The notes under the pieces were generated by a model. The model was not told where the DNA came from, made no database searches, and saw only the letters and a list, made by a program, of their open reading frames with translations. From Leptolyngbya sp. O-77 (GTDB taxonomy: Bacteria > Cyanobacteriota > Cyanobacteriia > Elainellales > Elainellaceae), in contig NZ_AP017367.1 of NCBI RefSeq assembly GCF_001548395.1, forward strand, positions 1,215,001 to 1,279,000: 64,000 bases of DNA, written 5' to 3'. Below are positions 9,176 to 17,561 of this stretch, piece after piece (the first letter of the stretch is position 1; each line of letters opens with the position of its first letter). A program made the position numbers and the translations under genes.

Positions 9176-9991
9176 TCAATCGACAGAAATCTCTTGCGCC
9201 TCGCGCTCATCAGCTTCTGGCTTGGCCGCAGAAGGAACTTCGAGCGGAGGCACATCGGGTGGAGTATGGGCTTCGACACGGGGCGCAGAGCCAGCCTCAG
9301 CGGCGATCGCCTCTGGTTTGCGCTCCGAAAAGCCCCAGGCAAACAGCAGCGCAATCACCAAAATCATGACCCACTGCGGCGGCACCAGGCTATCGTTAAA
9401 CACCTTAATCAGCAGGCGCAGCCCCACCAGCCCCACGGTAATGTAGCCTGCGTCTTCTAAATGCATATATTCATCCAGCCAGCGGATAAACAGCCCCGCC
9501 AGCAGTCGCAGCGTGATGATGCCGATCAGCCCACCCGTCAGCACCAGCCACACTTCTTGAGACAGGGCGATCGCCGTAGTGACGCTATCCAGCGAAAACG
9601 CCAGATCGGTCACAGCGATGATCGGAATTGCCTGCCAGAGTGATGTGAAACGCGGCCCGTGGTGATGGTGTTCGCCGTCCTCTGTTTCATCGGAGGTGAA
9701 ATACTTGAACACGAGCCAGAGCAAATAGAGCGCACCCGCCAGCTCAAACTGCCAAAACCGGATCACCCAGGTTGCTGTGAGGATTAGAATGACGCGGAAA
9801 ACAAACGCCACAACCAGCCCAAAATTCAGCGCGTCTCGCTGCATTTTTTTGCCGTCTAGCCCTTGGGCGATGGCTGCCAGCGCGATCGCATTGTCGGCTG
9901 ATAGCAGCGTTTCAAGCGCGACTAGCACCGTCAGCAGAAGGAACGTGTCTACGCCCAAGTTGGGAGACAAGTCGAGCAATCTATCTAGCAT
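9176..9991 (-). CDS. TerC family integral membrane protein
   Basis: This 271-residue, multi-pass protein has the TerC-family N-terminal motif LETLLSADNAIALA and a second acidic membrane motif, DLAFSLDSVTTAIALS. Those aspartates and the Asn are the conserved intramembrane residues of the family, linked to metal (Mn or tellurite) export and, in thylakoids, membrane protein insertion. A His cluster (EHHHHG) in a loop may bind metal. The last 55 residues are a polar acidic tail. It lies 41 bp upstream of the U32 gene on the same strand, so the two may be co-transcribed. Confidence 0.88.
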   Translation of the reverse strand: MLDRLLDLSPNLGVDTFLLLTVLVALETLLSADNAIALAAIAQGLDGKKMQRDALNFGLVVAFVFRVILILTATWVIRFWQFELAGALYLLWLVFKYFTSDETEDGEHHHHGPRFTSLWQAIPIIAVTDLAFSLDSVTTAIALSQEVWLVLTGGLIGIITLRLLAGLFIRWLDEYMHLEDAGYITVGLVGLRLLIKVFNDSLVPPQWVMILVIALLFAWGFSERKPEAIAAEAGSAPRVEAHTPPDVPPLEVPSAAKPEADEREAQEISVD

Positions 9992-10308
9992 GGCGGCAAT
10001 CTCTAGGCAAACAGCAACGCAAACAGTAATGATCTCAGCAAAAAACCTGCAAAAACCCGCAAAACGGCAGCAGTGGGACGCAAGTTGGACAAACCGTATC
10101 CTTCACAGCATATCGAATTTAAGCCCAAATCTCCCTCTCAGAAAATTCCCGTGATAGATCCCAGTAGTGTTGCCTGCTGAGCAAAATAGAACCCAACGCA
10201 ACTCGCTTCGTTAGGCTGAAATCCGGGTATGGTGAGGAGGCGATCGCACGCCTGCAAACCCGTCCGCTGCTACACTGCTTTTCCGAGCGTTCCCTCAAGT
10301 TGTTGGTC
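9992..10308. other. Intergenic region between divergent terC and a Rad52/ERF-like gene
   Basis: This spacer of about 315 bp holds the divergent promoters. I see no clear operator, tRNA or hairpin. Confidence 0.5.
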
Positions 10309-11259
10309 ATGTCGCCTTTTTCTGTTGATTCTGCTAAAAATTTGCCTGAAAACTGGTCTGAGAATTTGCCCGCGCTACTGGCGCAATTTCGGGCTACATA
10401 CCCGGCCGCCGGACTGATTGCCGACCTGCTGACCGTGCAAAACAGTCGCTATGTTGTGCGGGCTAGCGTAGTGATGGGCGGGCTGACGCTGGCCACAGGG
10501 TTGGCCGAAAGCACCAGTCTCGAAGACGCAGAAGATCGGGCGCTGGGGCGATCGCTCCGGGCGCTAGGGCTGTATGGATTGGGCATGAATGACGGATTGA
10601 CTGCCTCTGTCCAGACATTTGGGCAAGCTAGCGGGCAAGTTGGCGGGCAAGTTGGCGAAACTAACCTTGGGCACACGCCTGGATCTGCACCGATGGATGC
10701 ACCCTGGAATCGCTCACCGAGCGTTTTGCCCAGCGCCAGTTCACCGGTGGATAACACTGTTTCTGCCGTGCCGCCGATTGCCCCAGCGAGTGACCCTGCG
10801 ACCAAAGCGGCGATACTCCCGACTGAAAGCGACTGGGACAAACCCGACCCAACTGACCCGCCCCTGCCGCCCGAAGACGAGCTAGACCCCGGCCCCGTTG
10901 TGGCAGATTTCTACGCCCATATTTCCGCATCTGACGACGGTTTTCCAGAAGCCTCCGAACCCGTTGATTTATCCCAAATCACTAAGCCCGCCTCGCAGAT
11001 CAGCGCCAAACCCTCTCGCAAAAAATCCACCAGTCCGTCGCCCGCGCCCGAACCCGCGCCGCCCGACCCAGCTCCGACTGCCATTGACTTTTCCGACATC
11101 CTCGCTGAAACCGATGTAGAACTGCGCCGCCTGGGCTGGGACGCAAAACGCGGCCGCGAACACCTGAAAGCCACCTACAGTAAGCGATCGCGCCAGGAAC
11201 TCAACGAAACCGAACTCTACGACTTTCTGGATTTTCTCAAGTCTCAGCCCAATCCCTGA
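10309..11259 (+). CDS. Hypothetical protein with Rad52/ERF-like N-terminal region
   Basis: The ATG at 10309 gives 316 residues. Residues 22-88 (RYVVRASVVMGG, TLATGLAE, SLEDAEDRALGRSLRALG) resemble the pattern in single-strand annealing proteins of the ERF/Rad52 group, where a 'TG.AE ... AE..A.GRAL..LG' stretch is typical. A Pro/Ser/Asp-rich linker of about 170 residues follows. A conserved-looking C-terminal module (LGWDAKRGREHLKATY ... ELNETELYDFLDFLK) resembles the short helical tail seen in such proteins. The annealing function is inferred from pattern recognition only. There is no phage gene nearby, so this would be a resident cyanobacterial version. Confidence 0.6.
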   Translation: MSPFSVDSAKNLPENWSENLPALLAQFRATYPAAGLIADLLTVQNSRYVVRASVVMGGLTLATGLAESTSLEDAEDRALGRSLRALGLYGLGMNDGLTASVQTFGQASGQVGGQVGETNLGHTPGSAPMDAPWNRSPSVLPSASSPVDNTVSAVPPIAPASDPATKAAILPTESDWDKPDPTDPPLPPEDELDPGPVVADFYAHISASDDGFPEASEPVDLSQITKPASQISAKPSRKKSTSPSPAPEPAPPDPAPTAIDFSDILAETDVELRRLGWDAKRGREHLKATYSKRSRQELNETELYDFLDFLKSQPNP

Positions 11260-11292
11260 CCCACAGCGCTTCATCCTCTGCTTAATCCTCTG

Positions 11293-11358
11293 ATGTCTCT
11301 AGATGCGATCGCCGCTCAACTCGAACGCTTCGCTACGGTGCAATATCCGCTAGGGTAG
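11293..11358 (+). pseudogene. 5' remnant of a gene cut off by an IS1-type insertion
   Basis: An ATG at 11293, 34 bp after the previous stop, opens a frame beginning MSLDAIAAQLERF. A HIP1-type site lies in its first codons. After 20 host codons it meets the left end of the IS1-like element at 11353 and stops in it at 11356-11358. No clear continuation is seen beyond the right end of the element (13409), where tldD comes in on the opposite strand. The downstream part was probably lost by an IS-adjacent deletion. The original product cannot be named. Confidence 0.5.
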
Positions 11359-12003
11359 TGCCTTTTAATAAAGGACGGAGAAAATTAGGAGTCGATATCA
11401 TAGAGCAGCCCTGATTGTGTACCCACTCACGAACTTGATCCATCATGAAGCCGTATCTCCTCTGCCCGAGCTGTGATTCCGATGACATCATGAAAAATGG
11501 CACAACTCGTCGGGGCAAACAAAACTATAAATGTCGCGATTGTGGTCGTCAGTTTGTGGAGAATCCTCAATGGAAACCGAAAGACAAGGACACCTGTGCG
11601 CTGATTGATTGCATGCTGCTCGAACGCATTCCCCTTCTGGCATTGCCCGGGTCTGCAATTGTCCGAGAGTTGGTTGCAACAGTACGTGAATGCTAGCTAT
11701 GCCGAGGTACCTCAGCAAGCGGAGGTGGTTGCCAAACCAACGTGCCGACTGGTGGTGCAGATGGATGAGTTGTGCTCATTTGTGGATGAGAAGGGAAACA
11801 AACACTGGGGCTGGCTGGCGATTGATAGAGCAAGCCGTGAAATTATCGGGTGTCATGTGGGAAACCGTTCTGCTCAATCGGCACAAGCGTTATGGCAGTC
11901 TCTACCGAGTGCATCCCACTTTTGCGATGAGTAAAAGTGCTTAGTTCTAGACTTTGGCGATAGCGATAAACTTTGAGTATTGTACTTTTACCCGATACCT
12001 GTC

Positions 12004-12240
12004 ATGGACGCTGAGAAAAAAGCCCAAATCCAAGCCCATGCTCGTGCCCTTGCCGCTCTGCTATACGAGGAAACTGACCCAGAGCAAGTGAAAACGTTGG
12101 CAGGGATTGAGGCGGCAGTGCGAGGACATCTGCTCGAACATGTCAGCCCAGAGATCGGGGATTTTTTATTGCAACAAGTAGCGGCACGACAAGTGGACGA
12201 AAGCGTCGCATCGAGAGCATCCTTGGACAACTGCAAGTGA
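12004..12240 (+). CDS. ISKra4-type transposase, upstream frame (ORF1)
   Basis: The ATG at 12004 gives 78 residues (MDAEKKAQIQAHARALAALL ...) matching the short helical N-terminal part of ISKra4-like transposases. The frame ends in TGA at 12238-12240, overlapping the GTG of ORF2 at 12237. The downstream frame can be reached by a -1 shift near the GAAAG at about 12199-12203, giving a smooth join (VDE to KRRIES). A programmed -1 frameshift is therefore a likely way to make the full transposase; simple mutation is the alternative. Confidence 0.75.
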   Translation: MDAEKKAQIQAHARALAALLYEETDPEQVKTLAGIEAAVRGHLLEHVSPEIGDFLLQQVAARQVDESVASRASLDNCK

Positions 12241-13064
12241 GTGAGAAACAAGCTCAAATTCTGGAGGTGAAAGCGTACACACGATGGAGTCCTTACCTGG
12301 AGCGGTGTTGTTTGTTGGTGAGTGCCAATGAATCGTATGAGCGGGCGGCAGAAGACATTGAAGTGTTGACTGGGATAAAGGTTTCTCACAGTACTCAACA
12401 GCGATTAGTGCATCGTCAAATCTTTGAGTTACCGCAAGTGGAAGAAACGGTTGAGGAGATGAGTATCGATGGAGGTAAAGTGCGATTGCGAACACCCGAA
12501 GGAGAACCGAGTGAATGGCGAGATTACAAGGCAGTGAATCTGCACGAGTCCTGTGTTGCTGCCTTCTTTCAAGACAATGAGCAGTTGGTCAACTGGGTCA
12601 ATGTTCAGTCTTTATCTGACCCATTGACTTGTATTGGAGATGGGCATGATGGGATCTGGAATGTCTACACCCAGATTGGCAACCAGACCCAAAGACGGGA
12701 GATTTTGGACTGGTATCACTTGGTTGAGAATTTGGGCAAAGTGGGTGGTTCTGTGCAACGTTTAGATGCCGTGGAAACCTGTTTGTGGCAAGGCGATGTC
12801 GAGGGCGCAATTGCACAGTTTGAGGATTGGCAACACGAGCGGGTTACGAATTTCGTTAGCTACCTTAACAAGCATCGACAGCGGATTGTCAATTATGGCT
12901 ACTATCAAGCTGAAGGAGTCTCCATTGGTTCCGGGGCAATTGAATCGACCGTTAAACAACTTGGGCGGCGAATCAAGATATCGGGGGCGCAGTGGGACAA
13001 AGATAACGTTCCGCAGGTGCTGAAGCAACGTTGTGCCTACCTCAATGGGCAATTCTCAACATGA
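12237..13064 (+). CDS. ISKra4-type transposase, catalytic part (ORF2)
   Basis: This 275-residue frame contains the catalytic core. It includes EMSIDGGKVRLRTPEGE (first acidic residue), then IGDGHDGIWN, ILDWYHLVENL, and the C-terminal GSGAIESTVKQLGRRIK with the final acidic residue, as in ISKra4 transposases. It opens with a GTG overlapping the ORF1 stop, so it may be made by frameshifting from ORF1 or by coupled initiation. All expected motifs are present and the element ends are intact, so it may still be mobile. Confidence 0.85.
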   Translation: MSEKQAQILEVKAYTRWSPYLERCCLLVSANESYERAAEDIEVLTGIKVSHSTQQRLVHRQIFELPQVEETVEEMSIDGGKVRLRTPEGEPSEWRDYKAVNLHESCVAAFFQDNEQLVNWVNVQSLSDPLTCIGDGHDGIWNVYTQIGNQTQRREILDWYHLVENLGKVGGSVQRLDAVETCLWQGDVEGAIAQFEDWQHERVTNFVSYLNKHRQRIVNYGYYQAEGVSIGSGAIESTVKQLGRRIKISGAQWDKDNVPQVLKQRCAYLNGQFST

Positions 13065-13460
13065 GTCTTGCAAAATTGGGATGCACTCGTCTCTACCTCG
13101 TCAATACCGTCAGTATGCACGGATTTACACCGACCATTGGGAGGCTTATAGGAGTGTACTGCCCAGTAAACGGCATTTTGCAGTGGATAAAGATTCGGGT
13201 TTAACGAGTCATATTGAGCGATTAAATAATACGTTGCGCCAGCGCATCTCCCGGTTAGTGCGACGGAGTTTGTCATTTTCAAAGAAGCTCGAAAATCACA
13301 TTGGGGCGATTTGGAACTTCATCCATCACTACAACCAAAAGATTCGAGAGAAACTGCAACGAGAGCAAACAACTGATTTTTCCCATCCTTTACCTAATGG
13401 TACTACCCCAACTTCTACAAGCCACCCGGCGGGTTCTTGGGAGAAGGATTTAGAATCACC

Positions 13461-14897
13461 TCAGCCGCCGCCAAACACTTCAACTTCCTTAAAGGCACAC
13501 AGTGGAGAGCCATGCCCTACGCGAATTGCCTGGTTGGGTTCTCCTTTGCCGCAGTAGGGCGTGCCGTAGATTTCCCAGGTTTCTGAATTGCCAATGCGGC
13601 TCAGCCGATGCCAGAAGTCAAGCGTTGTGCCGCGATAGTTAGGATTTCGCAGCGTTTTGGTCAGCTTGCCGTTTTCAATGCGCTTGGCATATTCGCAGCC
13701 AAACTGAAACTTGTAGCGCTGATCGTCGATGGACCAGGAGCGGTTTGCCTCCATATACACGCCCTCTTCAATGTCAGCAATGATGGCGGCGGGCGACTCT
13801 TCTCCTGGCTCCAGGTTCAAATTCGCCATGCGGTCGATGGGTGGGCGGTTCCAGGACGAGGCGCGGGCACAAGACACCCCCGGAACCCCCAGTCGCGCCT
13901 GACTTTCCAGGCTACCCAGCCCCCGCTGCAACACGCCCTCGCGAATCAGATATTCCCGACTGGCGGGTGCCCCTGTGTCGTCAAATCGGTAGCTGGCAAA
14001 TTCATGGGAGACGGTGGGGTTGAAGGTGATGTTCATCAACCGAGAGCCATAGGAGAGGCGGCCAAAGTCCGACGGCTTCACGAAGCTGCCGCCCGCGTAG
14101 TTGCGCTCATCCCCCAGAATGCGGTCTAGCTCTAGCGGATGACCAACGCTTTCGTGAATTTGCAGCATCATCTGGTCGGGAGCGAGGACGAGGGTGGTGC
14201 GGGTGGTGGGGCATTCTTCGGCCGTCAGCAGTTCGACCGTTTGCTGGCCAATCTGCTGGGCGCGGCTCCAAAGCTGGTCATCTAGAAATAGCTCCCATCC
14301 TCCTTGATAACAGTGCGCCAAGTGGCCATTGTTGCTGCGCTGTTGCACAATGGGCCCGTCCTGGGCGATCGCCCCATAGTGTGTTTCTATTAGCGAAAAC
14401 TGCTGATAGACTTCTGATCCGTTGCTACTGACAAACCAAGAATCCACGGTCTCATGATGAGCGGCGGCAAGCGTCTGCACAATTTGCTCCGAGACTTTCA
14501 GCGTCTTGCAAAGGCGCACGAGGAGATCATTGATTTCTGCTGGCGAGAGGGCATTTAGTGGCTTTTGGAACGGCGACGCATATTGCCCAACCACTTTGGG
14601 GCGAATAGCGGGCGTAGCGGGATAAATGCTCCAGCGGCTGGCGGCGATCGCCTGCTGATAGGCAGTTTTAGCTGCAGCGCGGATCTGTTCCGGCTGAAAG
14701 GAATTGACTGCTCCATAGCCAATCTGCCCCTGCGCCATCACCTCCACCATCACGCCCTGATTCAGCGACTTGGCATTGCCCTCTGGCAGTCCATCGCGGA
14801 TATAGCAACTGGCAGCGGTTTCCCTGACTGCCCGGAGGCCAATCCAGTCTGCGTCCAAATCTAGGGTAGAGAGCAGATGTTGCAGGTCAGAAATCAT
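13461..14897 (-). CDS. tldD: TldD/PmbA family metalloprotease, TldD-type
   Basis: The 478-residue protein is a TldD/PmbA family member. The zinc motif HESVGHPLELDRILG lies mid-protein and marks the TldD-type (catalytic) subunit. The C-terminus carries YGTPYCGKGEPNQ and closes with FKEVEVFGGG, normal for cyanobacterial members, so the gene is complete despite the mobile element ending 52 bp past its stop. TldD works with TldE/PmbA in processing modified peptides and degrading unfolded proteins. No tldE partner is seen in this window. Confidence 0.92.
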   Translation of the reverse strand: MISDLQHLLSTLDLDADWIGLRAVRETAASCYIRDGLPEGNAKSLNQGVMVEVMAQGQIGYGAVNSFQPEQIRAAAKTAYQQAIAASRWSIYPATPAIRPKVVGQYASPFQKPLNALSPAEINDLLVRLCKTLKVSEQIVQTLAAAHHETVDSWFVSSNGSEVYQQFSLIETHYGAIAQDGPIVQQRSNNGHLAHCYQGGWELFLDDQLWSRAQQIGQQTVELLTAEECPTTRTTLVLAPDQMMLQIHESVGHPLELDRILGDERNYAGGSFVKPSDFGRLSYGSRLMNITFNPTVSHEFASYRFDDTGAPASREYLIREGVLQRGLGSLESQARLGVPGVSCARASSWNRPPIDRMANLNLEPGEESPAAIIADIEEGVYMEANRSWSIDDQRYKFQFGCEYAKRIENGKLTKTLRNPNYRGTTLDFWHRLSRIGNSETWEIYGTPYCGKGEPNQAIRVGHGSPLCAFKEVEVFGGG

Positions 14898-15467
14898 AGG
14901 AATGTCAGGGTTTCAGGATTGATGCGAGGATTGATGCGGTCAAGTTTGCAGAAGGCTTGCTCCGTGCCAAGTCGCTCCACTGCCCAGCCAAGCATTCAGA
15001 GCAACTGGAGCATTGGAAAAGTGTCTGAATGCATGGTAGCTGAATTTTTTAGCTGAAGGTCTGTTAGCCGACCCTTGAGTTCAGCGCAGCAAGCAAGCTT
15101 CAGGCAAGCTTCAGGAGGAGTCAGCGCCCTGACATGCCCCAATTAGTCAAGTGCTTGCGAAGAACCTTAACGACTTCTACGGATTTCACTCCGCAGACTC
15201 GGTATAAAATGATAGAAGTACTTAACAAAGTGACACTACAAGATTATCTTGATAACCGAATCGAGTCAGGAGAGTTGAGTCAGGGCAGCGGATTTAAGCT
15301 GTCAAGTCGGCAGATTAAGGCGGTTTCGTTTAACTGCACATGGCTGTTCAAAGTCCGATACTGAGTTTTTGGTTTGGGTGCTTCTACTGGTGGCTGGAGC
15401 GGTGGCTCTGGTAGCTTTTGTGTCAGAAACTGCGATTTGGGATTGGAGATTATCAAGGAAGCAGCCC
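14898..15467. other. Intergenic region upstream of a cyclic-nucleotide-binding gene
   Basis: About 570 bp with no supported gene. A 76-codon plus frame at 15134-15364 has no recognisable similarity and no well-placed ribosome site. Short duplicated words (AGCAAGCTTCAGGCAAGCTTCAGG, about 15090-15115) are visible, but no known RNA or operator. Confidence 0.45.
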
Positions 15468-16004
15468 ATGCAAAAGGTTCTGTGTATTCTGGGTGAGTTG
15501 AGCGATCGCGATATTGACTGGCTCGTGCAGGTCGGTCGCAAGCAGCCGGTGCCCGCGGGCAGCGTCCTGATTTCCGAGGGGCATCCGGTAGACACGCTCT
15601 ATATCTTGTTGGATGGGACGCTAGTGGTGTCGATTTCGGCGCTGGACGGCCGACAGATCGCGCGCCTATCGAGTGGCGAGGTGGTAGGAGAAATGTCGTT
15701 TATCGATGCTCGTCCGCCTTCGGCAACGGTGCAAACGCTTGAAGATTCTACGGTGCTGGCGATTCCTCGCGCCCAGCTTGCCGACAAGCTCCAGCAAGAT
15801 GAAGGCTTTGGCTGCCGCTTTTATCGAGCGCTGGCGATTTTGCTGTCGCAGCGACTGCGGGGCACGGTGAAGCAGCTGGGCGACGAGGGCGCAAAACCTA
15901 CCGCCAATGGTCATATTTCCCATGAAGAAGGGGCGGCGATCGCCCAACTGCGGTTCGAGCGCCTGCTCAATCAGCTTCAGGTTCAGTCAGCGGGGCCGGC
16001 CTAA
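15468..16004 (+). CDS. Cyclic nucleotide-binding domain protein (paralogue A)
   Basis: The ATG at 15468 gives 178 residues. It is preceded by AAGGA at a good distance, and the N-terminus MQKVLCILGELSDRDIDWL aligns with the paralogue at 16868-17401, so the longer upstream TTG frame is rejected. A cNMP-binding (CRP-like) fold spans residues 15-130, with VLISEGHPVDTLYILLDGTL and SGEVVGEMSFIDARPPSATV, the phosphate-binding cassette region. There is no DNA-binding helix-turn-helix, so it is a stand-alone sensor rather than a transcription factor. Its stop overlaps that of the convergent SirB1 gene by three bases. Confidence 0.88.
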   Translation: MQKVLCILGELSDRDIDWLVQVGRKQPVPAGSVLISEGHPVDTLYILLDGTLVVSISALDGRQIARLSSGEVVGEMSFIDARPPSATVQTLEDSTVLAIPRAQLADKLQQDEGFGCRFYRALAILLSQRLRGTVKQLGDEGAKPTANGHISHEEGAAIAQLRFERLLNQLQVQSAGPA

Positions 16005-16822
16005 GAGCCGCTTATTTGCGCCATCAGATTACGAATCAACTCGGCATCTCTAGCGGTGGGAACTTGGTCAAGATAGGCTTCTAGATCCAGCGATGCCTCC
16101 GGCCAGCGACCCAGGTGATAATACAAAATGCCGCGATCGCGCTGTTCTTGGGGCGCATCGGGAAACAGCATCAGGATGCGCTCGACCATTGAGAGCGATC
16201 GCGGCAAATCTTCCTGGTTCAAATAAATCATCTTCAGATTGGTCAGCATCCGCGCCAAAAACTGACGATTGCTGACTGGCTGCAAAAACTCTGGGCGCAG
16301 TTCCACAGGCCGCCCATACACCTGGCTCAGCCGCTCCTGACAGTCCTCAGCAAACATCACCGCACCCTGATGAAATGGGTCGATCAATATATCCATATCG
16401 GCCACGGTCGGGCGAATCAGGAAGTGGCCGGGCATCCCCACACCCGCTATCGGAAAGCCAATTCGTTTTGCAACTTCCAGATACACCAGCGACAGCGTAA
16501 TCGGAATGCCCCGTCGCCGCTCGATCACGTCATTCAGGTAGCTGTTGCGCGGGTCGTAATATTGGGCGGCATTGCCCGCAAAGCCCAGATCTTGATAGAG
16601 ATAGCGGTTCAGCGTTTGAACAATCCGCAGCGGATAGCGTTCGGGTGGCAAGCGCTCTTCAACTTCTGTTGCCATCACGTCCAGCGCGTTGAGATACTCT
16701 TCCGGGTCGAGCAGGGGATATTCTTCCTGCGCGATATACAGCGCAGCCCGCGCCAAGTCGATGGCTTCATCGGGCTGGTGAATCTCCTGATAGAACCGCT
16801 GTCGTGCTGGCGGGAAATCCAT
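16001..16822 (-). CDS. SirB1 family protein (transglutaminase-like fold with TPR)
   Basis: The 273-residue product has a transglutaminase-like N-terminal region with NSYLNDVIERRRGIPITLSL and GVGMPGHFLIRP, both diagnostic of the SirB1 family. A C-terminal tetratricopeptide-like helical segment (MLTNLKMIYLNQEDLPRSL ... LYYHLGRWPEASLDLEAYL) follows. The typical catalytic Cys of true transglutaminases is not evident in the seen motifs, so an enzymatic role is unsure. It lies between two paralogous cyclic-nucleotide-binding genes. Confidence 0.87.
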   Translation of the reverse strand: MDFPPARQRFYQEIHQPDEAIDLARAALYIAQEEYPLLDPEEYLNALDVMATEVEERLPPERYPLRIVQTLNRYLYQDLGFAGNAAQYYDPRNSYLNDVIERRRGIPITLSLVYLEVAKRIGFPIAGVGMPGHFLIRPTVADMDILIDPFHQGAVMFAEDCQERLSQVYGRPVELRPEFLQPVSNRQFLARMLTNLKMIYLNQEDLPRSLSMVERILMLFPDAPQEQRDRGILYYHLGRWPEASLDLEAYLDQVPTARDAELIRNLMAQISGS

Positions 16823-16867
16823 AGGGCAACGCCGGGAAGGTCATATTTGGGCTAATGCGTCACTGAG

Positions 16868-17401
16868 CTAATGCGTCACTAGCCACTCTAGGCGGGCTTT
16901 TGCCAGATCCAGGTTATCGAACACCTGGGGGTTGTGGTGGTCCGGCGATTCGTCATCGGGCACGTTGGGCGAGTCGCCGCCGTAGCCCAGACGGCTGACG
17001 GTCGTTCGCAGGCGATCGCTCAAAAAGGCTGCCAGCGCCCGATAGAAGTTTGACGAAAAGGCAACATCCTGCGACAGCTTTGCTGTCAACTGCATCCGGG
17101 GAATGGACCAGACCACCGAATTCTCCACCGCCCTCACCGTCGCCGTGGGCGGGCGCGAGTCGATAAAGGAAATTTCCCCTAACACCTCGCCAGAGGACAG
17201 CACAGCAATGGGGCGATCGCCCTCTGGCGAAGCCACCGACACCACAAATCGCCCGCTCAGCACCACATACAGCGCATCGATTGGCTGTCCTTCAGAAATT
17301 AGCACTGAACTTTTAGGCACGCCCTGTCGCTTGCCTGCCTGCAACAGCCACTCAAAATCGCGATCGCTAATCGCCGCCAGCAGATATAACGCCTTTTTCA
17401 T
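16868..17401 (-). CDS. Cyclic nucleotide-binding domain protein (paralogue B)
   Basis: This 177-residue protein is clearly paralogous to the one at 15468-16004 over its whole length (MKKALYLLAAISDRDFEWLL; VLISEGQPIDALYVVLSGRF; SGEVLGEISFIDSRPPTATV). It too is a bare cNMP-binding domain with no effector domain. It is 45 bp upstream of the SirB1 gene on the same strand and could be its co-transcribed regulator. The A/B pair on opposite strands around SirB1 suggests an inverted duplication. Confidence 0.88.
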   Translation of the reverse strand: MKKALYLLAAISDRDFEWLLQAGKRQGVPKSSVLISEGQPIDALYVVLSGRFVVSVASPEGDRPIAVLSSGEVLGEISFIDSRPPTATVRAVENSVVWSIPRMQLTAKLSQDVAFSSNFYRALAAFLSDRLRTTVSRLGYGGDSPNVPDDESPDHHNPQVFDNLDLAKARLEWLVTH

Positions 17402-17561
17402 ACCCTTCAGTTTCTATTAAAATACTGTAAAATACTGTTAAAAATTAGCCTGTTGAACAAACGAATAAACCCGTTTTTAAGCCATATTCCCTCAGCATAG
17501 CGATTTTTTGGAATTTTTTTGGGAATTTTCTTTGGAGAGTTTCCTAGTGTAATTCTGAATG

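Larger units (their letters stand above)
11907..13088 (+). mobile_element. Complete ISKra4 family-like element nested in the IS1 copy
   Basis: The element is 1182 bp with 19-bp terminal inverted repeats. The left end reads GAGTGCATCCCACTTTTGC (11907-11925); the complement of the right end (13070-13088) reads GAGTGCATCCCAATTTTGC, 18 of 19 identical. The 9-bp sequence GTCTCTACC flanks both sides (11898-11906 and 13089-13097), a perfect target duplication. It splits the IS1 transposase between Leu-Pro and Arg codons, and excision would rejoin that frame exactly. Two overlapping transposase frames occupy the element. Confidence 0.92.
11353..13408 (+). mobile_element. IS1 family-like element, interrupted and defective
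   Basis: The terminal inverted repeats begin GGGTAGTGCCTTTTAATAAA at 11353 and, read from the right end at 13408 on the complement, GGGTAGTACCATTAGGTAAA; they share most positions. Inside is an InsA-type zinc-ribbon segment and InsB-type DDE segments. The nested element at 11907-13088 splits it. Removing that element and one 9-bp duplication leaves about 865 bp, a normal IS1 size. I found no matching target duplication at the outer ends, consistent with a later deletion. Confidence 0.85.
11445..13408 (+). pseudogene. IS1 transposase (InsA/InsB-type), disrupted
   Basis: The N-terminal part (from ATG 11445) has CPSCDSDDIMKNG ... YKCRDCGRQF, the zinc-binding InsA domain. Around 11652 an extra T shifts the frame. 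Dropping it restores LQLSESWLQQYV and then the catalytic VVQMDELCSFV segment up to 11906. The rest resumes at 13089, after the nested element, as RQYARIYTDHWEAYRS ... HIERLNNTLRQRISRLVR ... FIHHYN, the usual DDE-domain end of IS1 transposases. The frame then reads past the right terminal repeat to a stop at 13557, so no proper stop lies within the element. A frameshift plus an insertion makes it non-functional. Confidence 0.85.

Noticed and set aside
11343..11352. Target duplication for the outer IS1-type element
   Set aside because: The 10 bases left of the element do not match the 10 bases after 13408.
15134..15364. 76-codon plus frame upstream of a cyclic-nucleotide-binding gene
   Set aside because: No recognisable domain, and the nearest ribosome site is too far from the ATG.
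15369..15467. Upstream TTG extension of the cyclic-nucleotide-binding gene
   Set aside because: The paralogue starts at the internal Met, and a good ribosome site precedes the ATG at 15468.
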